A stretch of DNA of 64,000 nt from an uncultured Pseudomonadota bacterium (GTDB lineage Bacteria; Pseudomonadota; Gammaproteobacteria; Methylococcales; Methylomonadaceae): NCBI GenBank assembly GCA_903848935.1, contig CAINHO010000050.1:1-64000 (forward strand), in the 5' to 3' direction. This document shows positions 29,844-38,637 of this stretch, piece after piece. Position 1 is the first letter of the stretch, and every line of letters starts with the position of its first letter. The notes under the pieces are model-generated. The model was given only the letters and a program-made list of their open reading frames with translations. It made no database searches and was not told the DNA's origin. The translations under genes were made by a program, and so were the position numbers.

Positions 29844-30518
29844 TTAAAACAGCAAAAATCCAAAACTGTGCGTGTTAACCGTCAATAAAGTCGATGGTGA
29901 CGGTGTTGCCCAATACAAAAAAATCGTCAGCAACGACATCAACGCGGATGACGGCAGATTTTTATAATTGAATAATTTTAACGCTGTGCCGAATGATTTT
30001 TTCATGCGCCGATTTGACAAATCCACGCTGTACATTTCGTCCAATAATAAATGCACCAAAAAACCGAAACCTAGAAAAAAACCATTCAACCACGCAGAAA
30101 CCGCGTTTTGTTTAAACGCATAATCACTGACACACACCATCAATAATGCAAAGAATAGTAACGCTAACACCGAATGAAAAATACCACGATGCACCGTAAA
30201 TCGCGCCAATGACGCTAAAACCAAATAGCGCGTCAGCCAATAAATTCCTGCCGCCAATGCTAATAATTGATAAGACCCAACGTAAGTCTTCAATGCTGAT
30301 AACACAGCTGTCGCAGACAATAACGCCAATACATTAAATAACAAGCGCACCGGTTTAGAATTCACCGCATCAATATCAGGCAACATTCCACCGACGATAC
30401 CGAGAAAAATAAGCCACGGCGCGTGTGAAAAATCCATCACGTTTAGATTCACGCCTAAAACGGCGGCGATACTGCTACTGCTTGCCGCCACTGAAAAATG
30501 GACGTTGAAATTAGCCAT
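29844..30518 (-). CDS. YdjM/DUF457 inner-membrane metal-dependent hydrolase
   Basis: 224 residues with about five membrane helices. The family's putative metal-site motifs are visible: GGMLPDIDAVNSK, FTVHRGIFHSVLAL and FLVHLLLDEMYSVDL. Related to YdjM/YfhO-type LexA-regulated or stress membrane proteins; the substrate is unknown. It overlaps the CtaA gene start by 8 bp, so it is translated after it. Confidence 0.75.
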   Translation of the reverse strand: MANFNVHFSVAASSSSIAAVLGVNLNVMDFSHAPWLIFLGIVGGMLPDIDAVNSKPVRLLFNVLALLSATAVLSALKTYVGSYQLLALAAGIYWLTRYLVLASLARFTVHRGIFHSVLALLFFALLMVCVSDYAFKQNAVSAWLNGFFLGFGFLVHLLLDEMYSVDLSNRRMKKSFGTALKLFNYKNLPSSALMSLLTIFLYWATPSPSTLLTVNTHSFGFLLF

Positions 30519-31482
30519 TTTTTTGCGTGCTATAACGCAACGCCATCCACATAAAAAACTGCGTGCCTAAAATCAAATTCGCCATCAGCAAATGAATCGG
30601 TTGCGCGACAGGCGGCATTCCCAAACGATCTAAACTCACGCCCGCTAAAATCGCCGTCACAATTAAACTGAACAACAAAAATCCTGCGCGAACTATCGGA
30701 TGATTTTTCGCCACATTTTGCCAAAGTCGCCAAACCAACCACGCATTCGTGAATAAAATTAGCGATGAAAACGACCGATGTACATAAAAAATTATCGGAA
30801 AATCTTCGCGCCAAAATTGTCGGTCAATGTAAGCGTGTTCGTGCGAAATGAAATCCACCGCTTCGCGTACCTGCGTTCCCATAGCGATTTGTAACGCCGA
30901 CATTACCATTACAACTAATAAAATAATTTTAAATTTTGCGGGCAAACTCGCTACATCAATCGGCGCAAACGTGTCCCGTTGCGAGCGCGTTATCGTGTAA
31001 ATCAACAACGCGACAATAATCAACGCAACGACCATGTGAATCGTAATTTTAAGCGGATTTAAATTACTGGCTACAACGGTTGAACCGAGCCAGCCTTGAA
31101 ATCCGACCATGAAAAATGCAGTCACCGCTAAATAAAAAACCGGCTTATCGGTTTTCAAATAAATCCGCGACGACCACGCCGTTAAGAAAACCAAAAAGCC
31201 AATCGTCACACCCACCAAACGATTCGTGTATTCCGTCCACGTTTTAATCGGATTAAATTCAGTGTTTTCATAGCCACGTTGGGAGTAAATTTCGTGATAA
31301 TTCGCGGGCAATTGCGCTTCCGAAGTAGGTGGAATCCATTGTCCAAAACAAGTAGGCCAGTCGGGACAACCCATTCCTGCGCCCGAAGCACGAACAATTC
31401 CACCGACCAAAATTACAAAATACACCGCGCAAATGGTCAGCATTCCCAATCGCCGAAAATGTAACGCTGCTACTTCGTTCAT
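30511..31482 (-). CDS. ctaA: Heme A synthase-like COX15/CtaA protein
   Basis: 323 residues with eight hydrophobic segments. MGCPDWPTCFGQWIPP and the haem-ligand histidines (NRLVG region, LKITIHMVVALI, YVHRSFSSLI, QPIHLLMANL) match COX15/CtaA, which oxidises haem O to haem A for cytochrome c oxidase. Overlaps ygfZ by 4 bp. No cytochrome oxidase genes are in this window. Confidence 0.9.
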   Translation of the reverse strand: MNEVAALHFRRLGMLTICAVYFVILVGGIVRASGAGMGCPDWPTCFGQWIPPTSEAQLPANYHEIYSQRGYENTEFNPIKTWTEYTNRLVGVTIGFLVFLTAWSSRIYLKTDKPVFYLAVTAFFMVGFQGWLGSTVVASNLNPLKITIHMVVALIIVALLIYTITRSQRDTFAPIDVASLPAKFKIILLVVMVMSALQIAMGTQVREAVDFISHEHAYIDRQFWREDFPIIFYVHRSFSSLILFTNAWLVWRLWQNVAKNHPIVRAGFLLFSLIVTAILAGVSLDRLGMPPVAQPIHLLMANLILGTQFFMWMALRYSTQKNG

Positions 31483-32231
31483 GATTTTCGTCCATCTACA
31501 ATTTTTAAAATTTCTCGCATAGCATTATCTAACCGTAATGTGGTGTTTGTTACTTCGGTATTTAATACACATAAAATTACCATCTTACTCACTGAAATAG
31601 TCTCAACTTCATCAGTGATTGAGTCCTTGACCTTGCGTGGAATTCTCCGTACTTGCGCTAACAAAACACTCCCTACTTTTTCACCATTTTCATCAACAAT
31701 TGAACAGTCTGGTTCGACGCTTGCGCTCGGTTCACAAAGTGCCAGATTTAATTGGCGTTTTACTTCACCAAGGTAGTGTGTTCGTACTACAATTTCCTGC
31801 CCCGTGTAACACCCCTTAGTAAAACTAATCGCTCCAACCTCGTCTAATTTTAACGCTTGTGGAATAAATTGCTCACTCGTTTCAGGCAAAATCCATGGTG
31901 TTCTAACCGTAGTGGGTTGTAAAAATTTGGTAATCGGCACATTTTCAATTTCAGAAATTTCAACTTTAGCGCGTAATTTATAACGTTCGAGTAATTCCTG
32001 AATGGTCACTAAAAGCGATTTTGGCAAAATTAACAAAAAACCACCGTTTACTTTCGTAATCAAAAAAATAGAAATTACCTTACCTTTTGGATTGCAAAAT
32101 GCTCCCATATTGCTTTTGTGTTCAATAACTTCATTTACGTCACAGGTTGTTTGTCCCTGTAAAAATGAGGTGGCATCCACGCCTATTACTGATAAACACC
32201 CTAAATCCGTTAATTTGATTAAAGATTGCAT
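31479..32231 (-). CDS. ygfZ: Folate-binding Fe-S repair protein YgfZ
   Basis: 250-residue GcvT-fold protein, somewhat shorter than the E. coli protein (326). The signature KGCYTGQEIVVRTHYLGEVKR is intact. YgfZ helps maintain iron-sulphur enzymes such as MiaB in a folate-dependent way. Overlaps the folA 3' end by 13 bp and ctaA by 4 bp. Confidence 0.9.
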   Translation of the reverse strand: MQSLIKLTDLGCLSVIGVDATSFLQGQTTCDVNEVIEHKSNMGAFCNPKGKVISIFLITKVNGGFLLILPKSLLVTIQELLERYKLRAKVEISEIENVPITKFLQPTTVRTPWILPETSEQFIPQALKLDEVGAISFTKGCYTGQEIVVRTHYLGEVKRQLNLALCEPSASVEPDCSIVDENGEKVGSVLLAQVRRIPRKVKDSITDEVETISVSKMVILCVLNTEVTNTTLRLDNAMREILKIVDGRKS

Positions 32232-32716
32232 TTTTTCTCCAATGTTAAAAAGCGGTAAGTAAAATTAACTTTAATATCATCAATAATTCGTTCGCAAGCG
32301 ATTTCGTTCCAGTCGTTAAAATCGAATTCTGGAAAAAATGTGTCACCTTCAAATTCAGCTTCGATGTCCGTTAAATAAAGACGATTCGCTAATGGCAAAG
32401 CCCTTTCATAAAGTGTCGCGCCACCAATAATAAATAATTCTTCGCCATAATTTTGTGCTGCATTCAACGCGGTTTTGAGCGAATCAAAAACCAAGCAACC
32501 TTCTGGCTGATAATTGGGATTTTTGCTCAAAATTAGATTAGTGCGACCATCGAGCGGTTTACCGATAGACTCAAACGTTTTACGTCCCATTAAAATGGGC
32601 GCGTTCATGGTGAGAGTGCGAAAGCGTTTCAAATCGGCGGACAAATGCCACGGCATTTTATTGTCGCGACCAATAACGCGGTTTGCCGACATGGCGACGA
32701 TGAGTGATATTTTCAT
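32219..32716 (-). CDS. folA: Dihydrofolate reductase
   Basis: 165-residue NADPH-dependent enzyme that makes tetrahydrofolate. The N-terminus SLIVAMSANRVIGRDNKMPWHLSADLKRF holds the Met20-type loop and catalytic Asp. ILMGRKTFESIGKPLDGRTN and the FIIGGATLYERALP nucleotide site follow. It shares a 52-bp divergent upstream region with the asparaginase gene. Confidence 0.95.
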   Translation of the reverse strand: MKISLIVAMSANRVIGRDNKMPWHLSADLKRFRTLTMNAPILMGRKTFESIGKPLDGRTNLILSKNPNYQPEGCLVFDSLKTALNAAQNYGEELFIIGGATLYERALPLANRLYLTDIEAEFEGDTFFPEFDFNDWNEIACERIIDDIKVNFTYRFLTLEKKCNL

Positions 32717-32768
32717 TTAGTGTAGGATTCGTGCTTTGAAAAACGTTAATTTTACGGGATAAGAGCTT

Positions 32769-33731
32769 ATGAAAAAAATTTTAGTAGTATTTACAGGTGG
32801 CACGATTGGTTCGAGCGTTAATGATGGTGCGATTGATACGGACTCAAACACATCTTTTTTACTGTTAGCACAATTTAAACAGCGTTTTCCACAGGCTAAC
32901 GTGACCTTTACCACGCTGCAACCCTATCAAATGTTGAGTGAAAACTTGTCACCAAAAATTTGGACAACGCTAATTTTAGCGATTGAAAATGCAAATCCAC
33001 AAAACTACGACGGCATTGTTATCACGCACGGCACGGACACCTTGGCTTATACGGCGGCAGCGTTAGGATTTTATTTTCATGCACTCAACCTGCCGATTTT
33101 TTTGGTTTCAAGCCACTATCCGTTAAGTAATAAAAACGCGAATGGGCTGGATAATTTTAGTTTTGCTATTGAGAAAATTATAACTGAAAATTTAAGCGGT
33201 GTTTTTGTACCGTATCGCAATCCGGCCGCAAAATGGGTGGTCTTACATAAAGCCACACGCTTAATGTGTTCGCCGCAATTGAGCAGTGATTTTTTTAGTA
33301 TTGCCGACGCTAATACTGTTCCCAAAACGATTTTTAACGCGCCACTCAAAGCACAATTTTCAGAACGTATTTTGCTGATAAAACCTTATCCATCGCTGAA
33401 TTATGATTATTTTGATTTGACGAATGTGGAGGCTGTTTTGCATGATTTGTATCATTCAGGGACGGCTTGTACAACTGGACAAGGGAAGTCATTGCTGGCG
33501 TTTATAAAACGTTGCCAATCGCAAAATATCGCTGTTTATCTTGCCCCCGCGTTGAAGTCAACAAACGCTTATCAATCGACTCTTGAATTAGTAAATACAA
33601 GAGCGACGATGCTTTTTAATATGACAATTGAAGCGACTTTTGTGAAATTATCACTAGCTTATGGTAACTTTACCGGCGAAACGACGGTCGTTTCATTCAT
33701 GCAGCAAAATTTAGCTGGTGAATATATTTAA
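32769..33731 (+). CDS. L-asparaginase (type I-like)
   Basis: 320-residue asparaginase/glutaminase-fold enzyme. The first catalytic threonine lies in VVFTGGTIGSSVND and the second with its Asp in IVITHGTDTLAYTAAAL. No signal peptide, so cytoplasmic. Slightly shorter than E. coli AnsA (338), with a simplified C-terminal domain. The start has GAG five bases upstream. Divergent from folA. Confidence 0.85.
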   Translation: MKKILVVFTGGTIGSSVNDGAIDTDSNTSFLLLAQFKQRFPQANVTFTTLQPYQMLSENLSPKIWTTLILAIENANPQNYDGIVITHGTDTLAYTAAALGFYFHALNLPIFLVSSHYPLSNKNANGLDNFSFAIEKIITENLSGVFVPYRNPAAKWVVLHKATRLMCSPQLSSDFFSIADANTVPKTIFNAPLKAQFSERILLIKPYPSLNYDYFDLTNVEAVLHDLYHSGTACTTGQGKSLLAFIKRCQSQNIAVYLAPALKSTNAYQSTLELVNTRATMLFNMTIEATFVKLSLAYGNFTGETTVVSFMQQNLAGEYI

Positions 33732-33755
33732 CTTACTTTAAATCTGGAAATTAAG

Positions 33756-33941
33756 ATGTCTGCAATACTGGAAAAAATTTGCGAACCGAACGGCACAATT
33801 GTTTATCGCGTAACGGTGAAGTCCGCGAATGGCAGTGCGAAAATTGAAAATTTTGCACGGCTATTTGATGCTCAAAAACGCATCAGACAAATCGAAGAAG
33901 AAGGTTCGAAAAAAAATGTTACCGGCAATCACTATTCCTAA
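33756..33941 (+). CDS. Small hypothetical protein
   Basis: 61 residues, basic and partly helical (LFDAQKRIRQIEEEGSKK). No family recognised. It follows the asparaginase gene by 24 bp on the same strand and is followed by a strong terminator, which supports a real small gene at the end of an operon. Confidence 0.5.
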   Translation: MSAILEKICEPNGTIVYRVTVKSANGSAKIENFARLFDAQKRIRQIEEEGSKKNVTGNHYS

Positions 33942-33955
33942 AAATTGCTGATGCA

Positions 33956-34008
33956 ATTACGCCGCTTAATTCTTCAATTGAAGCGGCGTAATGTTTTAAA
34001 GATTTTTT
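33956..34008 (+). terminator. Terminator after asparaginase operon
   Basis: A 12-bp perfect stem (ATTACGCCGCTT with AAGCGGCGTAAT) with a 13-base loop is followed by TTTTAAAGATTTTTT. It lies between convergent genes and may act in both directions. Confidence 0.8.
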
Positions 34009-34018
34009 CGAGCGAAGC

Positions 34019-34414
34019 TTATTTGTGAGCTGCGTCGTAGATTTCTCTCATTTCTTTTACATAAGCTGCTGCTGCTTTAATTGCAACATTAGCTTCTGAC
34101 ATGTTGTCTTGGGTCGCCGCTTCACGCGCCGCCGCTAACTTGTCGTTCAATTTTTGACGTAAGCGTTCTGTTTGTTCATAACGAAATTCTTTTTGTAATT
34201 GACGTGCTTCAGAAACTGCTACAAGGAATGCCGCTTTGTCGCCTTTTTCAGCAATAGAAACTGCTTCTTCAATTTTTGCAGCCGTATTAGTTGCCGCTGT
34301 TTTTACTTCAGCATTTTTATCTTTGTGTTCTTCAGCTGCAAAAGATGGTGCAGAAACGGTTGCGAATGCAGCTACGATAGCAGTTGATAAAACAATTTTT
34401 TTAAACGTGTTCAT
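34019..34414 (-). CDS. Periplasmic helical protein beside the copper island
   Basis: 131 residues with a clear signal peptide ending at SAPSFA. The mature part is almost wholly helical and rich in Ala, Glu and Lys, with two repeat-like helices (AAKIEEAVSIAEKGDKAAF and KLAAAREAATQDNMSEANVA). Size and helix content recall small periplasmic four-helix metal or stress proteins, but only one internal His is seen, so metal binding is not supported. A TATAAT box on the minus strand lies about 77 bp upstream (plus-strand 34491-34496). Function unknown. Confidence 0.6.
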   Translation of the reverse strand: MNTFKKIVLSTAIVAAFATVSAPSFAAEEHKDKNAEVKTAATNTAAKIEEAVSIAEKGDKAAFLVAVSEARQLQKEFRYEQTERLRQKLNDKLAAAREAATQDNMSEANVAIKAAAAYVKEMREIYDAAHK

Positions 34415-34590
34415 TGTATTCCTTGAATGAGAAAATGAAATTGAGGGTTATCTTTAAACCTACTAGAAAAGTCGGTTAAGAACGGGGCGCATTATAGGTT
34501 ATTTTTTTTGCTTTAGCGATTAGCAAACATTGGCTAAAAAACTAAATCTGCGTAGAATTCGCTACACCTTCCACTCAAACTGATTTTCTT

Positions 34591-35532
34591 ATGTCATTTA
34601 ACCCGCCATTTTTAAAACGCATTGTATTACCCGCGACGATTTTGTTGCTGGTAGTTATGTGTGTTTTTGGGCGTTTAACTGACACAGTAGTGATCGATTT
34701 AAGTAGTGGTTTTTCGCACCCGTTAGAAGGCTGGGATCATCTTGTCACGATGTTAGCAGTTGGAATTTGGGCGGCACAACTTCGCGGCAAGGCGATTTGG
34801 TTGTTACCGATGACATTTGTGAGCGTCATGAGTTTAGGTGGTATTTCAGGGGCGGTAAAATATCTGGCTGTGCCTAGCGCAGAAATTTTAATCGTTTTAT
34901 CGTGTTTAGTTTTTAGCATTTTAATTATTCGCAAAGTACGTTTTGATACCAAAATCAATGTTCTAATCGTGGCATTTTTTGCCTTTTTTCACGGTTACGC
35001 CCACGGAGCAGAAATTTCTGCATCGGCAAGTTTAATTTCTTACACGCTCGGTTTCATGGTGGCAACGTTACTTTTGCACGGCGCAGGAATTTTGGTCGCA
35101 AAAGTAATTTTACTTTTCATTACGTTTTTTATTACACAAACGTTAAATGTTGTTGTTCCAACCGAATCAGCCAGAACCGTCACTGCAAGTTATTTACAAA
35201 TTGCAGAAAAAACATTCGAGCAACGTGAAACTCAATCTGTTGAAAAACCGCCAGCAATAATGTCGCCGCCGATTTATGCTATTTTACCAATTTTTGAACC
35301 GCACAAAACATATTTCGTTTTATGTGTACTGTTACTTTTGTTTTATATTTCGCAATTCTTTTGCTACGTTTTTTATCCAAAACAACATTGTGATTTTGTT
35401 TTGTTCCTCGCTCGTTGTTTCAAAAATTCGCTTCATTCCTTCGTTTTGCCTAAAACGCTTTCGCGTTTAAATCAATTTTTCTTTTCTCAATTCAAATTCC
35501 AAGGAGATTTTTATGTGTATTCGTTTGTCTAA
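34591..35532 (+). CDS. HupE/UreJ-type membrane protein with atypical C-terminal extension
   Basis: The first 190 or so residues have six to seven membrane helices and the HupE/UreJ metal-site pattern HPLEGWDHLVTMLAVGIWAAQL and FFHGYAHGAE. HupE/UreJ proteins are putative secondary transporters for nickel, cobalt or other divalent metals. The remaining 120 residues are unlike the family: a hydrophilic stretch, one hydrophobic segment, then a Phe-rich tail (LNQFFFSQFKFQGDF) that runs over the ribosome binding site of the next small ORF. This suggests the original gene ended earlier or has changed frame. First gene of the metal-uptake cluster. Confidence 0.7.
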   Translation: MSFNPPFLKRIVLPATILLLVVMCVFGRLTDTVVIDLSSGFSHPLEGWDHLVTMLAVGIWAAQLRGKAIWLLPMTFVSVMSLGGISGAVKYLAVPSAEILIVLSCLVFSILIIRKVRFDTKINVLIVAFFAFFHGYAHGAEISASASLISYTLGFMVATLLLHGAGILVAKVILLFITFFITQTLNVVVPTESARTVTASYLQIAEKTFEQRETQSVEKPPAIMSPPIYAILPIFEPHKTYFVLCVLLLLFYISQFFCYVFYPKQHCDFVLFLARCFKNSLHSFVLPKTLSRLNQFFFSQFKFQGDFYVYSFV

Positions 35533-35684
35533 AATTTTAGCGTTGTTTTTACTTTCACCTTCGTTTGCTCATGCACATTCGATGGCATTTACCGCGATTG
35601 ATTGGAATAGTGTCATTGCTATACGTCGCAGGAATTCTATTTACACAAGTTGTTTATTTGGCAAATTGTCTTCGATTTAAGTAA
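35513..35684 (+). pseudogene. Short exported protein gene, apparently frameshifted
   Basis: AAGGAG stands seven bases before the ATG at 35513. The frame encodes a good signal peptide (RLSKILALFLLSPSFAHAHS) and stops after 55 residues at 35680. After about residue 24 the next frame gives a convincing membrane segment (IGIVSLLYVAGILFTQVVYL), ending at a stop at 35684, nine bases before tonB. One indel near 35580-35600 would join the two parts into a signal peptide plus membrane helix protein. It is too short for the ORF track. No function can be assigned. Confidence 0.45.
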
Positions 35685-35693
35685 ATAAAAATT

Positions 35694-36482
35694 ATGGACG
35701 CAACAAAAACGACTTTTACTGGTTATCCGATTTTTCAACCGTCAAAACAAGAGCTGAAAAATGCACGTTTTCGTGGGGGTTTGATACTGGCTACGATGGT
35801 GATTTTACACGGTGTAATCGCGTTTGAATTGGCAAATACGCCAAAAGATGAACCCAAAAACCCACTGATAATTATGGAAGTGGCAATGGTTGTTTTGCCA
35901 AAACCTGTAATTAAAGAGCCATCACCTGCACCACCCGTTGTGAAACCTGTGGTAAAAAAAGAAATCGTGAAACCCAAACCAATTGTTAAACCAGTGCCTG
36001 TGAAACAAATCACACCACCAAAACCCGTTTTACAACCGAAAATTTTAACAACAGCTTCTGAAAATGCCGAGGTAAACATTCCAAAATTTGAAGCCGCACC
36101 CGTTTATACGCCGCCTGTACCTGTTCAAACGGTGGCAAAACCTGTCGCGCAACCTGCCGCAACGACTTCGGAAAATACGGAAAGTTCTGCGAATTCAGGC
36201 GGCACTTGTGAAAACTGTGCCAGCATCGAAAAACGTCTGCAACGTCGTTATGCGCGACGCAATTTTACAGGTTCGGTGTCTTTTACATTCACAATCGGCG
36301 AAGACGGCAAAGTTCAAAATGCAACGTTTAAAAATGCTGAACCTGCGGATATGTTCGACGATGAAGTCATTTCTGAAATCAAAGAAAGTTTGATGGAAAT
36401 GGAATTTGACCCAAAAATCGTAGGCGGCAAAGCAATGAGTTTCAAAGGCAATAAAACTATTAAATTTCAACCTTCTAAATAA
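35694..36482 (+). CDS. tonB: TonB energy transducer of the metal uptake cluster
   Basis: 262 residues. One N-terminal membrane helix (about 30-46, LILATMVILHGVIAFEL) is followed by a Pro/Lys/Val-rich periplasmic spacer (KPVVKKEIVKPKPIVKPVPV) and the C-terminal TonB domain from about residue 180 (RNFTGSVSFTFTIGEDGKV). A Cys pair, CENC, precedes this domain. It is followed by exbB and exbD in the same direction and, two genes on, by a TonB-dependent receptor, so it is probably dedicated to that receptor. Confidence 0.88.
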   Translation: MDATKTTFTGYPIFQPSKQELKNARFRGGLILATMVILHGVIAFELANTPKDEPKNPLIIMEVAMVVLPKPVIKEPSPAPPVVKPVVKKEIVKPKPIVKPVPVKQITPPKPVLQPKILTTASENAEVNIPKFEAAPVYTPPVPVQTVAKPVAQPAATTSENTESSANSGGTCENCASIEKRLQRRYARRNFTGSVSFTFTIGEDGKVQNATFKNAEPADMFDDEVISEIKESLMEMEFDPKIVGGKAMSFKGNKTIKFQPSK

Positions 36483-36494
36483 TTAGGAACAAAA

Positions 36495-37145
36495 ATGACC
36501 GATTCAATTACCCATTTCGTTATCGATGCGACATTTGACATTTTGATACTTTTCTCTGTGCTGACGTGGACTATGATTTTTTACAAAATTTGGCAATTTA
36601 TGGCGAATAATCGTAATAACAACGTATTTAGCGAAGCGTTTTGGAATGCTCAAAATATGGAACAAGCGAAACGTTTGCCCGATGATATTTTCAAAGGTAC
36701 GCAATCGCATTTGGCGTATGAAGGACTGTTTTGGCTCGATGAATATCAACGTTTGCGCGGCAAAAATTTCAAATATGCAGGCAATCCAAACGAATTACTG
36801 GAACACGCTTTGCGTGGACAATTGCAAAAAGAACAACATACGCTTGAAAGCGGTTTAACCTTGCTAGCGAGTATTGGCAGCACCGCGCCGTTTGTGGGTT
36901 TATTCGGAACGGTGATGGGAATTATGCACGCGATGCACGATATTACGGCAAGCGGTTCAACTAGTTTGGACGTTGTCGCTGGGCCAATTGGTGACGCGCT
37001 CGTTGCAACGGCAATCGGTATCGCCGTCGCAGTCCCCGCTGTGTTAGCGTACAACTTCTTTTTGCGTCGGGTGAAATTGCAACGTCAACAATTAGAAAGT
37101 TTTGTCGCGCATTTCTTGCTCGTCGCTGATTTGCCAACAGATTAG
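36495..37145 (+). CDS. exbB: ExbB-type proton channel protein
   Basis: 216-residue MotA/TolQ/ExbB protein with three membrane helices (about 12-32, 115-135 and 160-185). LLASIGSTAPFVGLFGTVMGIMHAMHDI and PIGDALVATAIGIAVAVPAVLAYN are the conserved channel blocks. AGGA precedes the start. It powers TonB with ExbD. It differs in sequence from the tolQ in this window and belongs to the tonB-receptor cluster. Confidence 0.92.
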   Translation: MTDSITHFVIDATFDILILFSVLTWTMIFYKIWQFMANNRNNNVFSEAFWNAQNMEQAKRLPDDIFKGTQSHLAYEGLFWLDEYQRLRGKNFKYAGNPNELLEHALRGQLQKEQHTLESGLTLLASIGSTAPFVGLFGTVMGIMHAMHDITASGSTSLDVVAGPIGDALVATAIGIAVAVPAVLAYNFFLRRVKLQRQQLESFVAHFLLVADLPTD

Positions 37146-37154
37146 GAGATTAAA

Positions 37155-37565
37155 ATGGCTTTTAAACCACAATCCGAAGACGAAAGCGCGATGAGTGAAA
37201 TCAACGTCACACCGCTGGTGGATGTGATGTTAGTGTTAGTGATTATTTTGCTCGTGACCGCGCCATTGTTAACGCAATCCGTGCAAGTGAAATTACCCAA
37301 AACAACTGAAACTATTGCCGATACGAAACAACAACCGTTACAACTTGGCATCGATTCGCAAGGCTCAATTACGCTGAACAAAAATCCGATTTCAAATTTA
37401 GGTGCGTTGGAAACGGCGTTGAAATCTGAATTTGCGAAGGATGCCGAAATCGGTGTGCATTTGTATGCTGACCAAGCGGTGGTTTATGCAAAGGTCGCTG
37501 AAGTGATGGCAACGGTGCAACACGCGGGAATTTCTAAAATCGCGTTTGTGAGTATTGAGCAATGA
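37155..37565 (+). CDS. exbD: ExbD-type proton channel protein
   Basis: 136-residue ExbD/TolR protein. EINVTPLVDVMLVLVIILLV is the single membrane helix with the essential Asp, followed by a periplasmic domain. It lies 9 bp after exbB and overlaps the next HupE/UreJ gene by 4 bp, which shows that the transporter and the energising complex form one operon. Confidence 0.92.
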   Translation: MAFKPQSEDESAMSEINVTPLVDVMLVLVIILLVTAPLLTQSVQVKLPKTTETIADTKQQPLQLGIDSQGSITLNKNPISNLGALETALKSEFAKDAEIGVHLYADQAVVYAKVAEVMATVQHAGISKIAFVSIEQ

Positions 37566-38617
37566 AGTTAATCAGCTTTTTATTTTTATTTACTTTCGCT
37601 CAAATTAGTTTCGCACACGACCCAGGTTTAAGTTCTGCTGAAGTTGTTTTGAACGAAAAAGGCGTTGATGTTTCAATTACTTTCGCCTTGCAAGACACCG
37701 AAGCGTTTGCGCCGATGGATAACGATGGCGATGCAGAAGTTAGCAATGAAGAACGTGAAGCATCAAAACCTGAAGTTGCTGCGTTAATTGCAAAAGAATT
37801 AGAAGTTACGCTCAATAATCAAAACGTCAAACCTGTAAAAGCAGGTGACGTAACGTTTGACGCACAAAACAACGCCCACATTTCGTTTCATTACGAACCT
37901 GCTGCGACCAGTTTGAAAATGCAGTTATTGTTTTTGAATAAATTGCCCGACGGTCATAAACAAGTTGTCACGATTAAAGATGCCGCTGGAAAAAATCTCA
38001 GCGAAAAAATGCTCACCCAACAAGATAACGTCATCGAATTAAATTTAGCCGCTGGCGAAAGTTCGTCGATGTTCAAAGATTTTTTTGTGCTTGGCGTTGA
38101 ACACATTTTGACAGGTTATGACCATTTACTATTTTTATTTGCCTTGCTGATTGTGACGCACCGTTTTTGGTCAGCATTCGGAATTATCACGTTTTTTACC
38201 ATCGCGCATTCCATCACGCTTGCAATCGCAGGAATGAATTTAGTCACCATTCCCAGCACAATTATTGAACCGTTAATTGCCGCGTCGATTGTTTATGTTG
38301 GTTTAGAAAATCTCATCGTTAAAGAACCTAAAGGCAGAAAATATCTGACGTTCGCATTCGGTTTGATTCACGGTTTTGGCTTTGCGGCGGTGTTACAAGA
38401 AATGAACATCTCCAGCATCGAAACGGGGATTTTAGTGCCATTATTTTCATTCAATTTGGGTGTTGAAACGGGGCAGTTAATTGTGACGACTATTTCGTTA
38501 CCCATCATTTGGTGGTTGCACACAAAACCACTCATCGAAAAATACTTCGTGCCAATTTCATCGGTATTTGTGTGTTTAGCAGGTGGATTCTGGTTAATTG
38601 AACGCACGATTTTATAA
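37562..38617 (+). CDS. HupE/UreJ family 2 metal transporter with EF-hand-like N-domain
   Basis: 351 residues. Signal peptide (about 1-19), then a periplasmic beta-rich domain carrying an EF-hand-like calcium loop (DNDGDAEVSNEE, near 58-69). The C-terminal half has six or seven helices with the HupE/UreJ-2 motifs GVEHILTGYDHLLFLFALLI, TIAHSITLAIAG and FGLIHGFGFA. Such genes often neighbour TonB receptors and are thought to move metal ions over the inner membrane. Its location between exbD and the receptor supports a joined uptake route. Metal identity is not shown. Confidence 0.8.
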   Translation: MKLISFLFLFTFAQISFAHDPGLSSAEVVLNEKGVDVSITFALQDTEAFAPMDNDGDAEVSNEEREASKPEVAALIAKELEVTLNNQNVKPVKAGDVTFDAQNNAHISFHYEPAATSLKMQLLFLNKLPDGHKQVVTIKDAAGKNLSEKMLTQQDNVIELNLAAGESSSMFKDFFVLGVEHILTGYDHLLFLFALLIVTHRFWSAFGIITFFTIAHSITLAIAGMNLVTIPSTIIEPLIAASIVYVGLENLIVKEPKGRKYLTFAFGLIHGFGFAAVLQEMNISSIETGILVPLFSFNLGVETGQLIVTTISLPIIWWLHTKPLIEKYFVPISSVFVCLAGGFWLIERTIL

Positions 38618-38637
38618 AAATAATAAATGAGGAAATT

